Positions 44,773 to 52,844 of a DNA stretch of 54,029 nucleotides are shown here, in pieces. Under the pieces are notes generated by a model. It searched no databases and was not told the DNA's origin. It was given only the letters and a program-made list of their open reading frames with translations. The stretch is from a virus. Location of the stretch: positions 1 through 54,029 of IMG/VR virus record IMGVR_UViG_3300011116_000659; one strand, given 5' to 3'. The position numbers and the translations under genes were made by a program. Every line of letters begins with the position of its first letter. Position 1 is the first letter of the stretch.

Positions 44773-45215
44773 AGCTTGTCAATATGCGCGACGTGTTCTC
44801 CGAGCACGCGACCCTGGGCACACTGACCATCGATGATAAGCACTTCGGTTATGTCTGCGAGGACACCGACCGTGGGCTTGACTCCTCGATGCCCCTCGCT
44901 GAAATCAAGCGACTCAAGGTGAAGGGGCGTACTGCCATTCCGACGGGTGTGTACAGGGTCGGGATTCGGTACAGCCCGGGGCATAAGAAGGACATGCTGT
45001 ATCTCCAGGACGTGCCTGGGTATCAGTACATCCTTCTCCATACCGGTAACACGGCTGAGGACACGGAGGGCTGCCAGCTTCTCGGGTTGACTCGCTCTGT
45101 TCCGAGTATGTCTGTTGGTAAGTCTACCCCGGCGATTGCTTGGATTGAGGCTCAGCTTATGCCTCTCATCCGGCAGGGCGCCGAAGTTACGTACGAGGTA
45201 CGGGCTCAGCGGTAG
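44769..45215 (+). CDS. DUF5675-type protein, candidate endolysin
   Basis: 148 residues. TLGTLTIDDKHFGYVCEDTD, GRTAIPTGVYRVGIRYSPGH and LHTGNTAEDTEGCQLLG are the marks I associate with DUF5675. The final H...T-x-G-C pattern recalls L,D-transpeptidase (YkuD-like) active sites. It overlaps the membrane-protein gene, as lysin genes often do with holin genes, and no other lysin is visible. Catalytic activity on peptidoglycan is inferred. Confidence 0.7.
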   Translation: MKLVNMRDVFSEHATLGTLTIDDKHFGYVCEDTDRGLDSSMPLAEIKRLKVKGRTAIPTGVYRVGIRYSPGHKKDMLYLQDVPGYQYILLHTGNTAEDTEGCQLLGLTRSVPSMSVGKSTPAIAWIEAQLMPLIRQGAEVTYEVRAQR

Positions 45216-45224
45216 AAACACGAA

Positions 45225-45251
45225 CGCCCCGTAGGGGTTACCTACGGGGCG
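45225..45251. terminator. Symmetric hairpin between convergent units
   Basis: CGCCCCGTAGG (45225-45235) pairs perfectly with CCTACGGGGCG (45241-45251) around a GGTTA loop. It lies 10 bp after the last rightward stop and 139 bp beyond the last leftward stop. There is no clear T run on either side, so it may need help or act mostly as an RNA end stabiliser. Confidence 0.75.
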
Positions 45252-45389
45252 CTGTGGGTAGGTCGTCGTGCTAAACCAAGATGGAGTCGGTATCCCGAAA
45301 GCATACTTGGCGCCGTACGGCTGTGCTACTACCATTGCACCTGAGTCGGCTCCCCCTCGTGATGTGGGGACGAACGGACCCTGGCTCTC

Positions 45390-45866
45390 TCAGAGGATGT
45401 CGTCGCCGTCGTCAGACGCGGGCTCAGTCACGTCAGACGCAGACTCGTTGGTTGCCTCGGTCGCCGGAGCCGGAGCCGTGACGCCCGCACGGGCCGCCTC
45501 AGCCTCAGCGATGAGCTTGTTGAGGTTCGCCACCGTATCAGCGGAGTACGCCACACGGCCGTTGGTACCACCGCGGACACCGGAGCTACCCGTGACACGC
45601 TCGGGGAGTGCAACACCAGTCTTGCGAAGGGTCTTCGCGCGGGCCTGAACAGCCTGCACGGAGATATCGAGCGCAGCGCCAATCTCAACAAGAGACGGGT
45701 GGTTGACCCATGCATGCACGAACTCAGCGACGGGCACCCGCTCCTTGCGCCGGGCAGCATCAAGGCGGGCCTGACCCTCAGGGGTCATCACACGGGCCTT
45801 ACGGGTGGACTCAGCCGCCGGAGCGGGAGCAGTGACGGGGGTAGGAGTGGAAGCGGAACGGGCCAT
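45390..45866 (-). CDS. Helix-turn-helix DNA-binding protein
   Basis: 158 residues. A Pro/Ala-rich N-terminus is followed by about residues 44-85 (AEFVHAWVNHPSLVEIGAAL, DISVQAVQARAKTLRKTG), which read as a helix-turn-helix. The C-terminus is Ala/Thr-rich with an acidic end (SDDGDDIL). It is the last gene of the leftward arm. Target unknown. Confidence 0.75.
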   Translation of the reverse strand: MARSASTPTPVTAPAPAAESTRKARVMTPEGQARLDAARRKERVPVAEFVHAWVNHPSLVEIGAALDISVQAVQARAKTLRKTGVALPERVTGSSGVRGGTNGRVAYSADTVANLNKLIAEAEAARAGVTAPAPATEATNESASDVTEPASDDGDDIL

Positions 45867-45917
45867 GATGATTCTCCAGGGTGGAAGAGGGGGACATCCC
45901 CTCGGGGTGAATACTAC

Positions 45918-46286
45918 TTACCATACCGGTCCCAGACCCGCAAGGGCACTGGTGCAAGATTCTAAATCTTTTCTCGCTGCCCGGATGTCCAGGGGAGTAC
46001 CACGCGCCCGCAGGACACGGGCACCTGCCCCCGGCGGGCACAGCCGGAGCCATGCCGACAGCCGGAGGTGCTTGCGCCGCGAGTTGCATATGATACAAGC
46101 GGTCATAAGGCGCCTTGGGTCGTTGTCACGGAATCGGCTGTGCTTTGGGAATACATGGTCAAGGGTAAGATAGCCGGGTTCGTCACAGTAGACGCAGCGC
46201 ATACCATCGCGTAGATAGATAGCCCAGCGTTTCTCTTTACGAATCCAGTTACTCCCCTTTCCATTCTTACGCTTACGCTTCGTCAC
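45918..46286 (-). CDS. HNH endonuclease
   Basis: 122 residues from GTG 46286 (a start at ATG 46340 would add 18 residues). Residues 17-30 include RWAIYLRDGMRCVYC, then LTLDHVFPKHSR supplies the catalytic H, and LMTACIICNSRRKH supplies the second C-x2-C and final H. The motif order C-x2-C ... DH ... C-x2-C is that of HNH nucleases. It could nick DNA for homing or packaging. It is not inside another gene, so it is not obviously a mobile intron enzyme. Confidence 0.85.
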   Translation of the reverse strand: MTKRKRKNGKGSNWIRKEKRWAIYLRDGMRCVYCDEPGYLTLDHVFPKHSRFRDNDPRRLMTACIICNSRRKHLRLSAWLRLCPPGAGARVLRARGTPLDIRAARKDLESCTSALAGLGPVW

Positions 46287-46782
46287 GGAAGTGTTCAAGC
46301 TGAACCCAGAGCCTCTGGGCGTCGAGTGACCACAGCCCATTCTCAGGCTTGTGATGGCGTGAGAGTCCGTTCACGAACCCCGGGCGGGTGTTCACACAGA
46401 CTGCCGTGAGAATCCGGATACCCGAAGTGGTATCACCAGGGCTGTACTTCAACTCCGTCTCATACGCGAGCAAGCGCGCAGCCAGGAAGTTGAGGAGGAC
46501 GCGCTTGGCATCGCTGCTGCACTTGATTTCGCCGGAGTTACGGCACAGTTCGATGAGATGGTTGAGATCGCTCTGATACTTGCTCTTGTCGCCGGGCTCG
46601 ATTGGCGAGAGAGTAGCCATGACATCCCGAAGAGACTTCGGGCGCCGGATGTTCTCGTTCAGAGCCGAGGTGATGAGGTTCGCGGAGGACACCGACCATG
46701 CCTCAGCAAAGGCCGCTCCATGCGAGTCATAGATGGTGTAGTACACATCATCATCTTCCTTCATTTCACGGTATGTGAACAT
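46273..46782 (-). CDS. Hypothetical protein
   Basis: 169 residues. A beta-rich N-terminus (MFTYREMKEDDDVYYTIYDS) is followed by a helical body. It overlaps the HNH gene by 14 bp and the upstream gene by 1 bp. No motif recognised. Confidence 0.7.
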   Translation of the reverse strand: MFTYREMKEDDDVYYTIYDSHGAAFAEAWSVSSANLITSALNENIRRPKSLRDVMATLSPIEPGDKSKYQSDLNHLIELCRNSGEIKCSSDAKRVLLNFLAARLLAYETELKYSPGDTTSGIRILTAVCVNTRPGFVNGLSRHHKPENGLWSLDAQRLWVQLEHFRDEA

Positions 46783-46994
46783 TACGAGTCCCCGTTGACA
46801 GCCTTCTCAAGGCGTCGGATTTCGACCTGACGGTCGAGTTGTTGATTGCGGATGACAGAGGCGTTCGCCGCCCACACCCCCCGTGCCTCAGGGCTCAGAG
46901 TGCCCATGGTGCGGGTGATAGAGTCGAGCTTACGACCCTCACGGATATGCTCAAGGCAAAGAAGGTCACGCTTGTTCTTATCGGTGGAAGCCAC
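46782..46994 (-). CDS. Small helical hypothetical protein
   Basis: 70 residues, mainly two amphipathic helices (RDLLCLEHIREGRKLDSITR). It overlaps the upstream membrane protein gene by 17 bp. Function unknown. Confidence 0.65.
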   Translation of the reverse strand: MASTDKNKRDLLCLEHIREGRKLDSITRTMGTLSPEARGVWAANASVIRNQQLDRQVEIRRLEKAVNGDS

Positions 46995-47154
46995 GATTGT
47001 CTCCTGTAATGATCCAGATTATCAGACGGAATGCTACCCAGCCCCATGAGAATATCGATACGAATACCGCGTAGAGTGGTGGGGTTCCACTCATAAACTC
47101 AATGAGCAGGGCAACGAGGACACCCCAAAGGTAATACTGCGTGTCGTCGTCCAC
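46978..47154 (-). CDS. Small two-segment membrane protein
   Basis: 58 residues from GTG 47154, 1 bp after the ATPase stop; the longer frame to 47235 overlaps that gene. Hydrophobic segments at about 8-23 (YLWGVLVALLIEFMSG) and 27-49 (PLYAVFVSIFSWGWVAFRLI) look like a helical hairpin. Unknown role. Confidence 0.6.
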   Translation of the reverse strand: MDDDTQYYLWGVLVALLIEFMSGTPPLYAVFVSIFSWGWVAFRLIIWIITGDNRGFHR

Positions 47155-47155
47155 G

Positions 47156-48319
47156 TTAGACGTAGACGGTCGCCCAGCCCGGGACCGAGACACCAATGGT
47201 GGACGTGATGATAACCTGCACCGGCGCCCCCGCAAGGGCAGTCATGGTAGCAATCAGGTTATCAACACTCCACATACGGTCATCCAGCACCACCACACCG
47301 GGCACACCGGGGGTGGCGAGCGCCGCCGCGAATGCCGCGAGGACACGGGCCTCCGTGCTACCGGAGAGGGCAGCATACCGCTTACCATTCCGGACGAGGT
47401 AGGCATACCCCGTGTTACGGTCGATGGACAGAGCCTCGCCAGGATAGAGGAATGGAGCGACCCGAGACTCAAACGTGGCGACCAGTTGGGCACTCATGGC
47501 ATCAAGGGTACGGGACTTCGTTGCAGCCTCTTGCTTGCGTACAGCCGCAATCATTTCCGCTGCGTCTCGTGCCCGGCGATGCTCGTTGATATCAGCCCAG
47601 GCATGGAAGGACTTACTGTCCGCAACAATGTCATCGATGAAGACCTGCTTGGTAGTGAACGCATCCTTACCATACAGGGCCCCCACAATGTTCAGCAAGC
47701 GCACGCGCTCCGCATCCCCGGCCGACTTCGCGTCCGCCGCGAGCCGCCTCAGCACACTGGTAAAGCCGAAAGACTCAACCTTCTGGGTCAGGGTTTCGAT
47801 GGTAACCGTGTCGGGATTACCCTGACGGTTGATGATATCCTCAGCCCGCTTTGCCGCCGCCGTCGCATCTTTGGCCTGCTGCTCGGTCGCGGCGACATCC
47901 TCATAGGCAGCCTGCCAAGCTGCGTCACCCATCAGACTGGCAAGCAGTTTGTAGATACGGTCGATAGACCCGCTGAACGCTTCTCGAATGTCACGGCTGT
48001 CCAGGTTGACGGATCGGTTCGGGCCCTTGTGGTCAGCCTTCTTACCGACCGGAAGGCGATAAGAGAAGACTTCGCCGGTGTTCTGAACCGCTGCAATGTC
48101 AAGCCCGTTGGGGTCGCCTGCCATGGTGTTGAGAGCGGCGCCCAGCTTCACTTCGTCGCGGAAGAGGAGCCCGATGGCACTACCACGGAGAGCAAGCTGA
48201 ATGCTCTGAGTAATGGCAGACTTGCCAGCTTCGTTGTCACCAACAATGAGTGTCTTTTCCCCAAGGTCATAGACACGCTTGGGCCCCTTGAGGTTCGTAA
48301 TAAGAGAAGACGTGTGCAT
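47156..48319 (-). CDS. SMC/RecF-like ATPase
   Basis: 387 residues: Walker A VGDNEAGKSA at 26-35, a central helical section of about 130 residues, ALSGSTEARVLAAFAAAL as the signature segment, and Walker B VVVLDDR near the C-terminus. The order matches ABC-type ATPases of DNA repair such as RecF and SbcC. A short coiled coil suggests a compact type. It probably acts on DNA ends or recombination intermediates. The metabolic or repair substrate is not visible. Confidence 0.8.
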   Translation of the reverse strand: MHTSSLITNLKGPKRVYDLGEKTLIVGDNEAGKSAITQSIQLALRGSAIGLLFRDEVKLGAALNTMAGDPNGLDIAAVQNTGEVFSYRLPVGKKADHKGPNRSVNLDSRDIREAFSGSIDRIYKLLASLMGDAAWQAAYEDVAATEQQAKDATAAAKRAEDIINRQGNPDTVTIETLTQKVESFGFTSVLRRLAADAKSAGDAERVRLLNIVGALYGKDAFTTKQVFIDDIVADSKSFHAWADINEHRRARDAAEMIAAVRKQEAATKSRTLDAMSAQLVATFESRVAPFLYPGEALSIDRNTGYAYLVRNGKRYAALSGSTEARVLAAFAAALATPGVPGVVVLDDRMWSVDNLIATMTALAGAPVQVIITSTIGVSVPGWATVYV

Positions 48320-48323
48320 TGTG

Positions 48324-48785
48324 TTACCTCGTAGTCAGCTTGTAGCCGGTCTGGTGGTCATTCGGGTCTTCGCATTCGACACTGACAATCCTGCGTAGCT
48401 CTACCAAAGTGGGCGAAGACCCCTGGTTGGTTGAGAACATGGCGAGAAACGCAGGAAGATTGTTGATAAGGCATCCCTGGATAATCTTACTGGTCGCGGT
48501 ACCGACGTACCCTCCGGCCACCTCGGGCACTACGACCATATCATACAGGCGGGTGCCCGTGAGAGTGTTGATACCAATGGGGATAGACCGTGCCCAATCG
48601 TCCCAATCGTCCTTGAATCGACGGGCAAAGTCATTCTCGCCAAAGGTAAGGTCAAACTTCATGTCTCGGTTATTCTCTGCTGCGCGTGACTTGCAGTAGG
48701 TAGTAACCGCCTGACCCGCCATCTGCAACCAACGGGGGTCAACATCCTTTCGGTGGGCGAGGAAGATGGAGACTCGCTTACTCAT
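48324..48785 (-). CDS. Nucleoside 2-deoxyribosyltransferase-like fold protein
   Basis: 153 residues. RVSIFLAHRKDVDP at the start, FDLTFGENDFARRFKDDWDD in the middle, YDMVVVPEVAGGYVGTATSK and IIQGCLINNLPAFL later resemble the Rossmann-like order of deoxyribosyltransferase and TIR-like proteins. I cannot identify catalytic residues with certainty. It lies directly before the RecF-like ATPase gene and overlaps a family member by 4 bp. Confidence 0.5.
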   Translation of the reverse strand: MSKRVSIFLAHRKDVDPRWLQMAGQAVTTYCKSRAAENNRDMKFDLTFGENDFARRFKDDWDDWARSIPIGINTLTGTRLYDMVVVPEVAGGYVGTATSKIIQGCLINNLPAFLAMFSTNQGSSPTLVELRRIVSVECEDPNDHQTGYKLTTR

Positions 48786-48982
48786 GGTACACTCAGCTTC
48801 CTGGTAAAGCCGGGGTGGATTGGTTGTGATAGTGTCTTACCAACGTGTGATGCGTTCAGCCACCATACACCAGCAACTTGACAGTATCCTGTGACATCTA
48901 CAGTGTATCCCCTGTATAGCACCTTCTCACCAATGGGGTACCTGAGTACAAGGTCAAGCGGTGGGTTAGGTCGGTCGCTCAT
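48782..48982 (-). CDS. FPxG-family small protein (member 11)
   Basis: 66 residues, PPLDLVLRYPIGEKVLYRGY then VDVTGYCQV. Its N-terminus (SDRPNPPLDLVLRYPIG) is close to member 6 (SLNKEPPLDLVLRFPIG) more than 40 kb away in the window. It has ATGA overlaps on both sides. Confidence 0.85.
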   Translation of the reverse strand: MSDRPNPPLDLVLRYPIGEKVLYRGYTVDVTGYCQVAGVWWLNASHVGKTLSQPIHPGFTRKLSVP

Positions 48983-49278
48983 ATGATTCGTCCTTGTCGG
49001 ATGTGTTGATAGCCCAGACGTGCGGGAGGGGTACCCGGGCCACGGTTCACGATGGCTACTCCAGGCTCAGTATATCCTTCGATATACACGGTGCCACCAC
49101 TGCGCGGACCTTCGATGAGCCGTACCCGTGTGCCCGGAGGGTGGGCGAGGGCCATGTCCATGATAGAGGTAAGTGGAATCATCGCATTGAGGAGTGGGCT
49201 TGACTCATTGAACTGCTTGACAAGATCGTCGTGCATGGCCTTTGACATAGCAGTAAGTAGGTTAGCATCGATTGTCAT
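48979..49278 (-). CDS. FPxG-family small protein (member 12)
   Basis: 99 residues from ATG 49278, with GAGG 9 nt upstream; a GTG at 49287 is less likely. A helical N-terminal half of about 45 residues precedes IMDMALAHPPGTRVRL and GTVYIEGYTEPG. The second part reads like a KOW/SH3-type barrel strand pair. Confidence 0.8.
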   Translation of the reverse strand: MTIDANLLTAMSKAMHDDLVKQFNESSPLLNAMIPLTSIMDMALAHPPGTRVRLIEGPRSGGTVYIEGYTEPGVAIVNRGPGTPPARLGYQHIRQGRII

Positions 49279-49314
49279 CTTTGACACCCTCGTAGATTTC
49301 AGTGTAGTGTAGCA

Positions 49315-49518
49315 TCAGTCTGCCCACTCCCTAAGTTCTGATGTAGTAAAGTATCGTATGGCAGCAGTCTTTGTTGTCTCTGTGACAAAGTAGGCACCGT
49401 CATCCCCATAGGCACTCACATCGACGGCAAAGACTATCTTCCTTTTTACCGGCCTCTCTCTGACATAAGTAACGTATGATCCGATTGGAAACCGTAGAAT
49501 AGCCTCCAGGTACGTCAC
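49315..49518 (-). CDS. FPxG-family small protein (member 13)
   Basis: 67 residues from a GTG that overlaps the polymerase stop as GTGA; TTG 49530 would be the alternative. YLEAILRFPIGSYVTY and IVFAVDVSAYGDD are the family motifs. It is directly coupled to the DNA polymerase gene. Confidence 0.8.
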   Translation of the reverse strand: MTYLEAILRFPIGSYVTYVRERPVKRKIVFAVDVSAYGDDGAYFVTETTKTAAIRYFTTSELREWAD

Positions 49519-52172
49519 ACTGCCTCCCAAGTGGGCCCAATCTTCTTCTCTGCCGTGTAGGTCAGGAGAGCGCCGGTCTTCCGGCGCCGCGTCATCGATG
49601 CCTCAAGGGTCTTACCAAACTCCTCTGCGACATCCTCGGGCACCTCCCACATGGAGCTATCATGGGTCTGAGTGACCATGCCGATACGACGCTTGAAATC
49701 CCAGGTAACCCAGGGCTTGTATGCAGAGGTATCAATGATGCTGGTAGCCTCCGTGGCGAACCACGGTTGGTGCCCAATCAGAAGCTCAATGAGGGCTTCC
49801 ATAACAATGCCGAACCCACCAGCCTGGATAGGGTGGTTGATACGCTCGTTCTTGGTAGCGTCTCCACGGAAGTAGCGGCGCCGGCCCCAGATGGTATCAG
49901 CAACGAAGCCATGCCGTTTGAAGTCGGCTTCCACCGAATCCCACCAGATGGGCACCTCGGGGTCTGCGGAGCTAAGACCGTCGCACACCTCACGAATCAT
50001 ATCTTTGGTGTACTGAGCATAGGGGAGATTACCATGCTCGTCCTCGACAGAGACAACTTGCTCCCAGATTTTCTTATACCATGCACCGTACTGCCACGCA
50101 TAGCGTACGTTCTTGGTCACTCCCCGTGTGTCTTTGAATAGTCCTTTGCCTTTTTTAGTTCGGAAGACAGTGCGTCCGCCGCACATAGCCACGGTAGTGC
50201 CATTGGGAAGGTGACAAGGCACACCAGGGCCAGCCCCGCAATGCAGACATGCACCAGAAGGGGCCCCAGGAAGGTTCCAAACTTCCGCACCATAGATATG
50301 CTCCATAGTCTCGTTGTGAAGGTCAAGTAGGTTATTGAAGATGCTCAGCATACGAGGGGATGCTGACTCCTCCGCAATCGCTTTCGCCTCAAGAGCATCC
50401 GCGTCACACCCGATGAAGATATGACCGGGCTCGGGAACAAAGCAGTCACGCAACAGGGACGGAATGTTCTGCGCGTTAGGGTCAGAGCTACTATAACGAC
50501 CCGTAGCAGGAAGACGATTGTAGCTCGGGTGGATACGTCCATCGGCGCCGAGGTGAGAATCGGGCCCAGGGAGCCAGCGAGCAAGGTACGTACCGATAAC
50601 CTTGGTGGCTTGTCGATACATACGTAGGGCGTTCAAGATAACCCGCTGGTCTGCGGTCAGCGGGTACTTGGTAATCATCGTACGGATGGTGTCATCGTCG
50701 CACGAGGGTGCCCCGGTAAGCTCGGAGTAGGAGACGGGAGATAGGTTCCAGTCAACAAACAGGAGCCTGGACAGTTGAGTCAGGCTGCCAGGATTGAACG
50801 AGGAACTGATATTCTCACGCATGGTCAGAAGGGCAGTGTCACGCTTCTTCTCCTCAAGAGCCATGTGCTCATGCACCTTCTCTTGGTCCACCCTCATACC
50901 GATACGCTGCATTGCCCACCCGATCTTCTGCAAGAGGTGTTCCCTCTCGATAAGATGGGTCTGTCCGCGCGCCGCCACTTGGGAGAGGAGGGGTGCCCGG
51001 ATGCGGTGGGTGACTGCACAGTCTTTCGCGTTGTACACCCAGAGAGCCATATCCGTCTTAGCATCTTCACGGGTGTTGTCCGCCTTCCACGCCTCGGTGA
51101 AGTCGGTACGGTAGCTGCCCTCATAGCCCAAGCCGTGAGGCATTTCATTGTCAGCCAGGAGACTGAGCAAGATAGTATCAGTGTCCAGCTTGGGGGTCAC
51201 ACCAAGCTGCTCCTCACAGTTGAGACGGTCATACTGACCGGCGTTGTGCCCAATCAGCTTGGCGGGCGGGTTCTTGAGGAAGGCGCGGAGCGTCGGCTTG
51301 ACGTGCCCCTCCCACTCTTTCTTCGTGAAGATAGGTGACCCGTCGATACGGCGAACGGCAACAGTGAGGGCGCGGTCGCCGGTCGCGAAGCCGATACAGC
51401 GGAGCTTGGCAGACATGGCCTTGAGCCCGTCCGTCTCAACGTCGTAGCTGATATACTCCGGATTCTTCTCAGTGAGGAAGGTTGGGAAGTGGAGCGTGAA
51501 ATCCATGAGCGATGTAACAATAATCGTCTCAGGGTCAGTCCAGGTCAGCTTGTTCTTGAAGTAGCGGATAGACTTCGCGATGTCGTTGCGGAACGTGTCA
51601 CGCCACTTCGGGTCTTGGAGAACACGGCGCGGGTGCAGGGTGTACCCCACCTTGCTCGTACGCCCGTCAAGCCAAGTCACTTCCTCACAGGCGCCGCGCA
51701 GTGAGTCAGGGGAGTAGTTGGCTCCCTTGATAAACTTGCACGCATCGCCGAGGACAATGATATACTTGAAGTCCTGCACCCCCCGCCCTTGGGCACACGC
51801 GACAAGCGGGTGAAGCCCAAAGCCCTTCTTCTTACCGATGGCAAACGCCTTCTTGATATCGCCATCGTTTGGACGACAGGCAGCCACGTTGAAGAAACGG
51901 CAACGGTTACGAGGAAGCCCGATAAGGTCGAAGGCGTCCATCAACTCACGTCCGTTACGGTCCGTGAAGGGTCGTCCGTTTGTCACATCGCTATCACTCG
52001 GAAAGTCTCCGAGCACAGCGATAACATCATCGGGGTGCGTCTCAGGAGGCACCGGTCCATTGAGAATCATTGACGAAAGAGCGCAGCCATGGCACGCAGA
52101 GTCGGGGCACCTGCCTTCCCCAGAATCCGTGATAGTCACGGTGGTGTTTCCCCCCTTGCTCTTACGCGCCAT
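49515..52172 (-). CDS. Uracil-DNA-glycosylase-like domain fused to family A DNA polymerase
   Basis: 885 residues. Residues 20-200 look like a family 4/5 UDG-type fold: C22/C27/C30, VLGDFPSDSD (53-62), NGRPFTDRNG, FFNVAACRPND and IIVLGDAC. The 3'-5' exonuclease has YDVETDG (243-249), GHNAGQYDRL (308-317) and YNAKDCAVTH (380-389). The polymerase has motif A CDADALEAKAIAEES (D590, E595), motif B R683, K687, Y691 and Y695-G696, and motif C THDSS (H837, D838), where Ser replaces the usual Glu. Cysteines 642, 645, 653 and 664 form an inserted zinc-like cluster between motifs A and B. It replicates the phage genome; the N-terminal domain may detect uracil in DNA. Confidence 0.9.
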   Translation of the reverse strand: MARKSKGGNTTVTITDSGEGRCPDSACHGCALSSMILNGPVPPETHPDDVIAVLGDFPSDSDVTNGRPFTDRNGRELMDAFDLIGLPRNRCRFFNVAACRPNDGDIKKAFAIGKKKGFGLHPLVACAQGRGVQDFKYIIVLGDACKFIKGANYSPDSLRGACEEVTWLDGRTSKVGYTLHPRRVLQDPKWRDTFRNDIAKSIRYFKNKLTWTDPETIIVTSLMDFTLHFPTFLTEKNPEYISYDVETDGLKAMSAKLRCIGFATGDRALTVAVRRIDGSPIFTKKEWEGHVKPTLRAFLKNPPAKLIGHNAGQYDRLNCEEQLGVTPKLDTDTILLSLLADNEMPHGLGYEGSYRTDFTEAWKADNTREDAKTDMALWVYNAKDCAVTHRIRAPLLSQVAARGQTHLIEREHLLQKIGWAMQRIGMRVDQEKVHEHMALEEKKRDTALLTMRENISSSFNPGSLTQLSRLLFVDWNLSPVSYSELTGAPSCDDDTIRTMITKYPLTADQRVILNALRMYRQATKVIGTYLARWLPGPDSHLGADGRIHPSYNRLPATGRYSSSDPNAQNIPSLLRDCFVPEPGHIFIGCDADALEAKAIAEESASPRMLSIFNNLLDLHNETMEHIYGAEVWNLPGAPSGACLHCGAGPGVPCHLPNGTTVAMCGGRTVFRTKKGKGLFKDTRGVTKNVRYAWQYGAWYKKIWEQVVSVEDEHGNLPYAQYTKDMIREVCDGLSSADPEVPIWWDSVEADFKRHGFVADTIWGRRRYFRGDATKNERINHPIQAGGFGIVMEALIELLIGHQPWFATEATSIIDTSAYKPWVTWDFKRRIGMVTQTHDSSMWEVPEDVAEEFGKTLEASMTRRRKTGALLTYTAEKKIGPTWEAV

Positions 52173-52203
52173 GGCTGCTCCCTATCAAGTGTGTTGGGTC
52201 GGC

Positions 52204-52809
52204 CTACAGGAAGTCGAGGTCATCCCCGCCTTCGGCCGCCGCAGGCTCAGCCGCCGGAGTCGCCGCAGCCGCAGCCTGGGTCGCGGGCTTCGCAGCCGCC
52301 GCACCCGGGCGACCCTGGGCGACCGGCTGGGTCGCCGCCGCAGCCTGGGCCGGCTTCGCCTCGGCCGCCGTGGTGGGCTTCGCCGCGTCCTTCGCAGACT
52401 CAGCCTTGAACGTCGCCGCGTCCACAAAGCGATACTTCGCGTACTGCGTATCACCACCACCGGAAGACGGGGGCGGCGCAGTGTAGTGGAAGTGGGCGAC
52501 CTTGCCAACGAGCTTCATCACGTCGAGGGTCACCTTCTTGTTGGGGCTCTCCTTCACAGCACCCACGCTCACAAGGAACGCGAGGAAGAACGGCTGCCCC
52601 TTGGCAAGGTCAAAGCTCTCACGAACCCGACCACCCGTCGTATCGAGGTAGACCGCGAGACGGCCCGCGTCACCAGACTTGTTCTGGTCAACGAAGTGCT
52701 TGACATCGCCAACAGTACCCATGTACCAGCCAGTCTCAAGGACCGCGAGAGAACCGCTGGCCGGGGTGACACCAGTGAAATCGAACTCAAGACGCAGAGA
52801 GTCAGCCAT
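52204..52809 (-). CDS. Single-stranded DNA-binding-like protein
   Basis: 201 residues from ATG 52809 with GGAG 6 nt upstream. Residues 1-120 are beta-rich (SLRLEFDFTGVTPASG, GWYMGTVGDVKHF, KVTLDVMKLVGKVAHFHY), as in OB-fold type proteins. The tail is Ala/Pro/Lys-rich and ends in an acidic-aromatic EGGDDLDFL, like the partner-binding tails of SSB and T7 gp2.5. It lies just upstream of the polymerase gene. The functional call is inferred. Confidence 0.7.
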   Translation of the reverse strand: MADSLRLEFDFTGVTPASGSLAVLETGWYMGTVGDVKHFVDQNKSGDAGRLAVYLDTTGGRVRESFDLAKGQPFFLAFLVSVGAVKESPNKKVTLDVMKLVGKVAHFHYTAPPPSSGGGDTQYAKYRFVDAATFKAESAKDAAKPTTAAEAKPAQAAAATQPVAQGRPGAAAAKPATQAAAAATPAAEPAAAEGGDDLDFL

Positions 52810-52844
52810 TGTGTGCTCCATGTTGATTGCGTGGTAGATAGAAC

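Noticed and set aside
44607-45335. Minus-strand ORF starting MVVAQPYGAKYAFGIP at the convergent junction
   Set aside because: Its first 40 codons look fairly natural, but it runs through the terminator hairpin and antisense to the DUF5675 gene, with no ribosome binding site I can support.
45252-45389. Possible tRNA or small RNA in the gap after the hairpin
   Set aside because: A CCAAG/CTTGG pair is present but no cloverleaf, anticodon stem or T-arm could be formed.
45268-45648. Plus-strand ORF after the terminator hairpin
   Set aside because: Most of it is antisense to the helix-turn-helix gene and its codon pattern is shadow-like.
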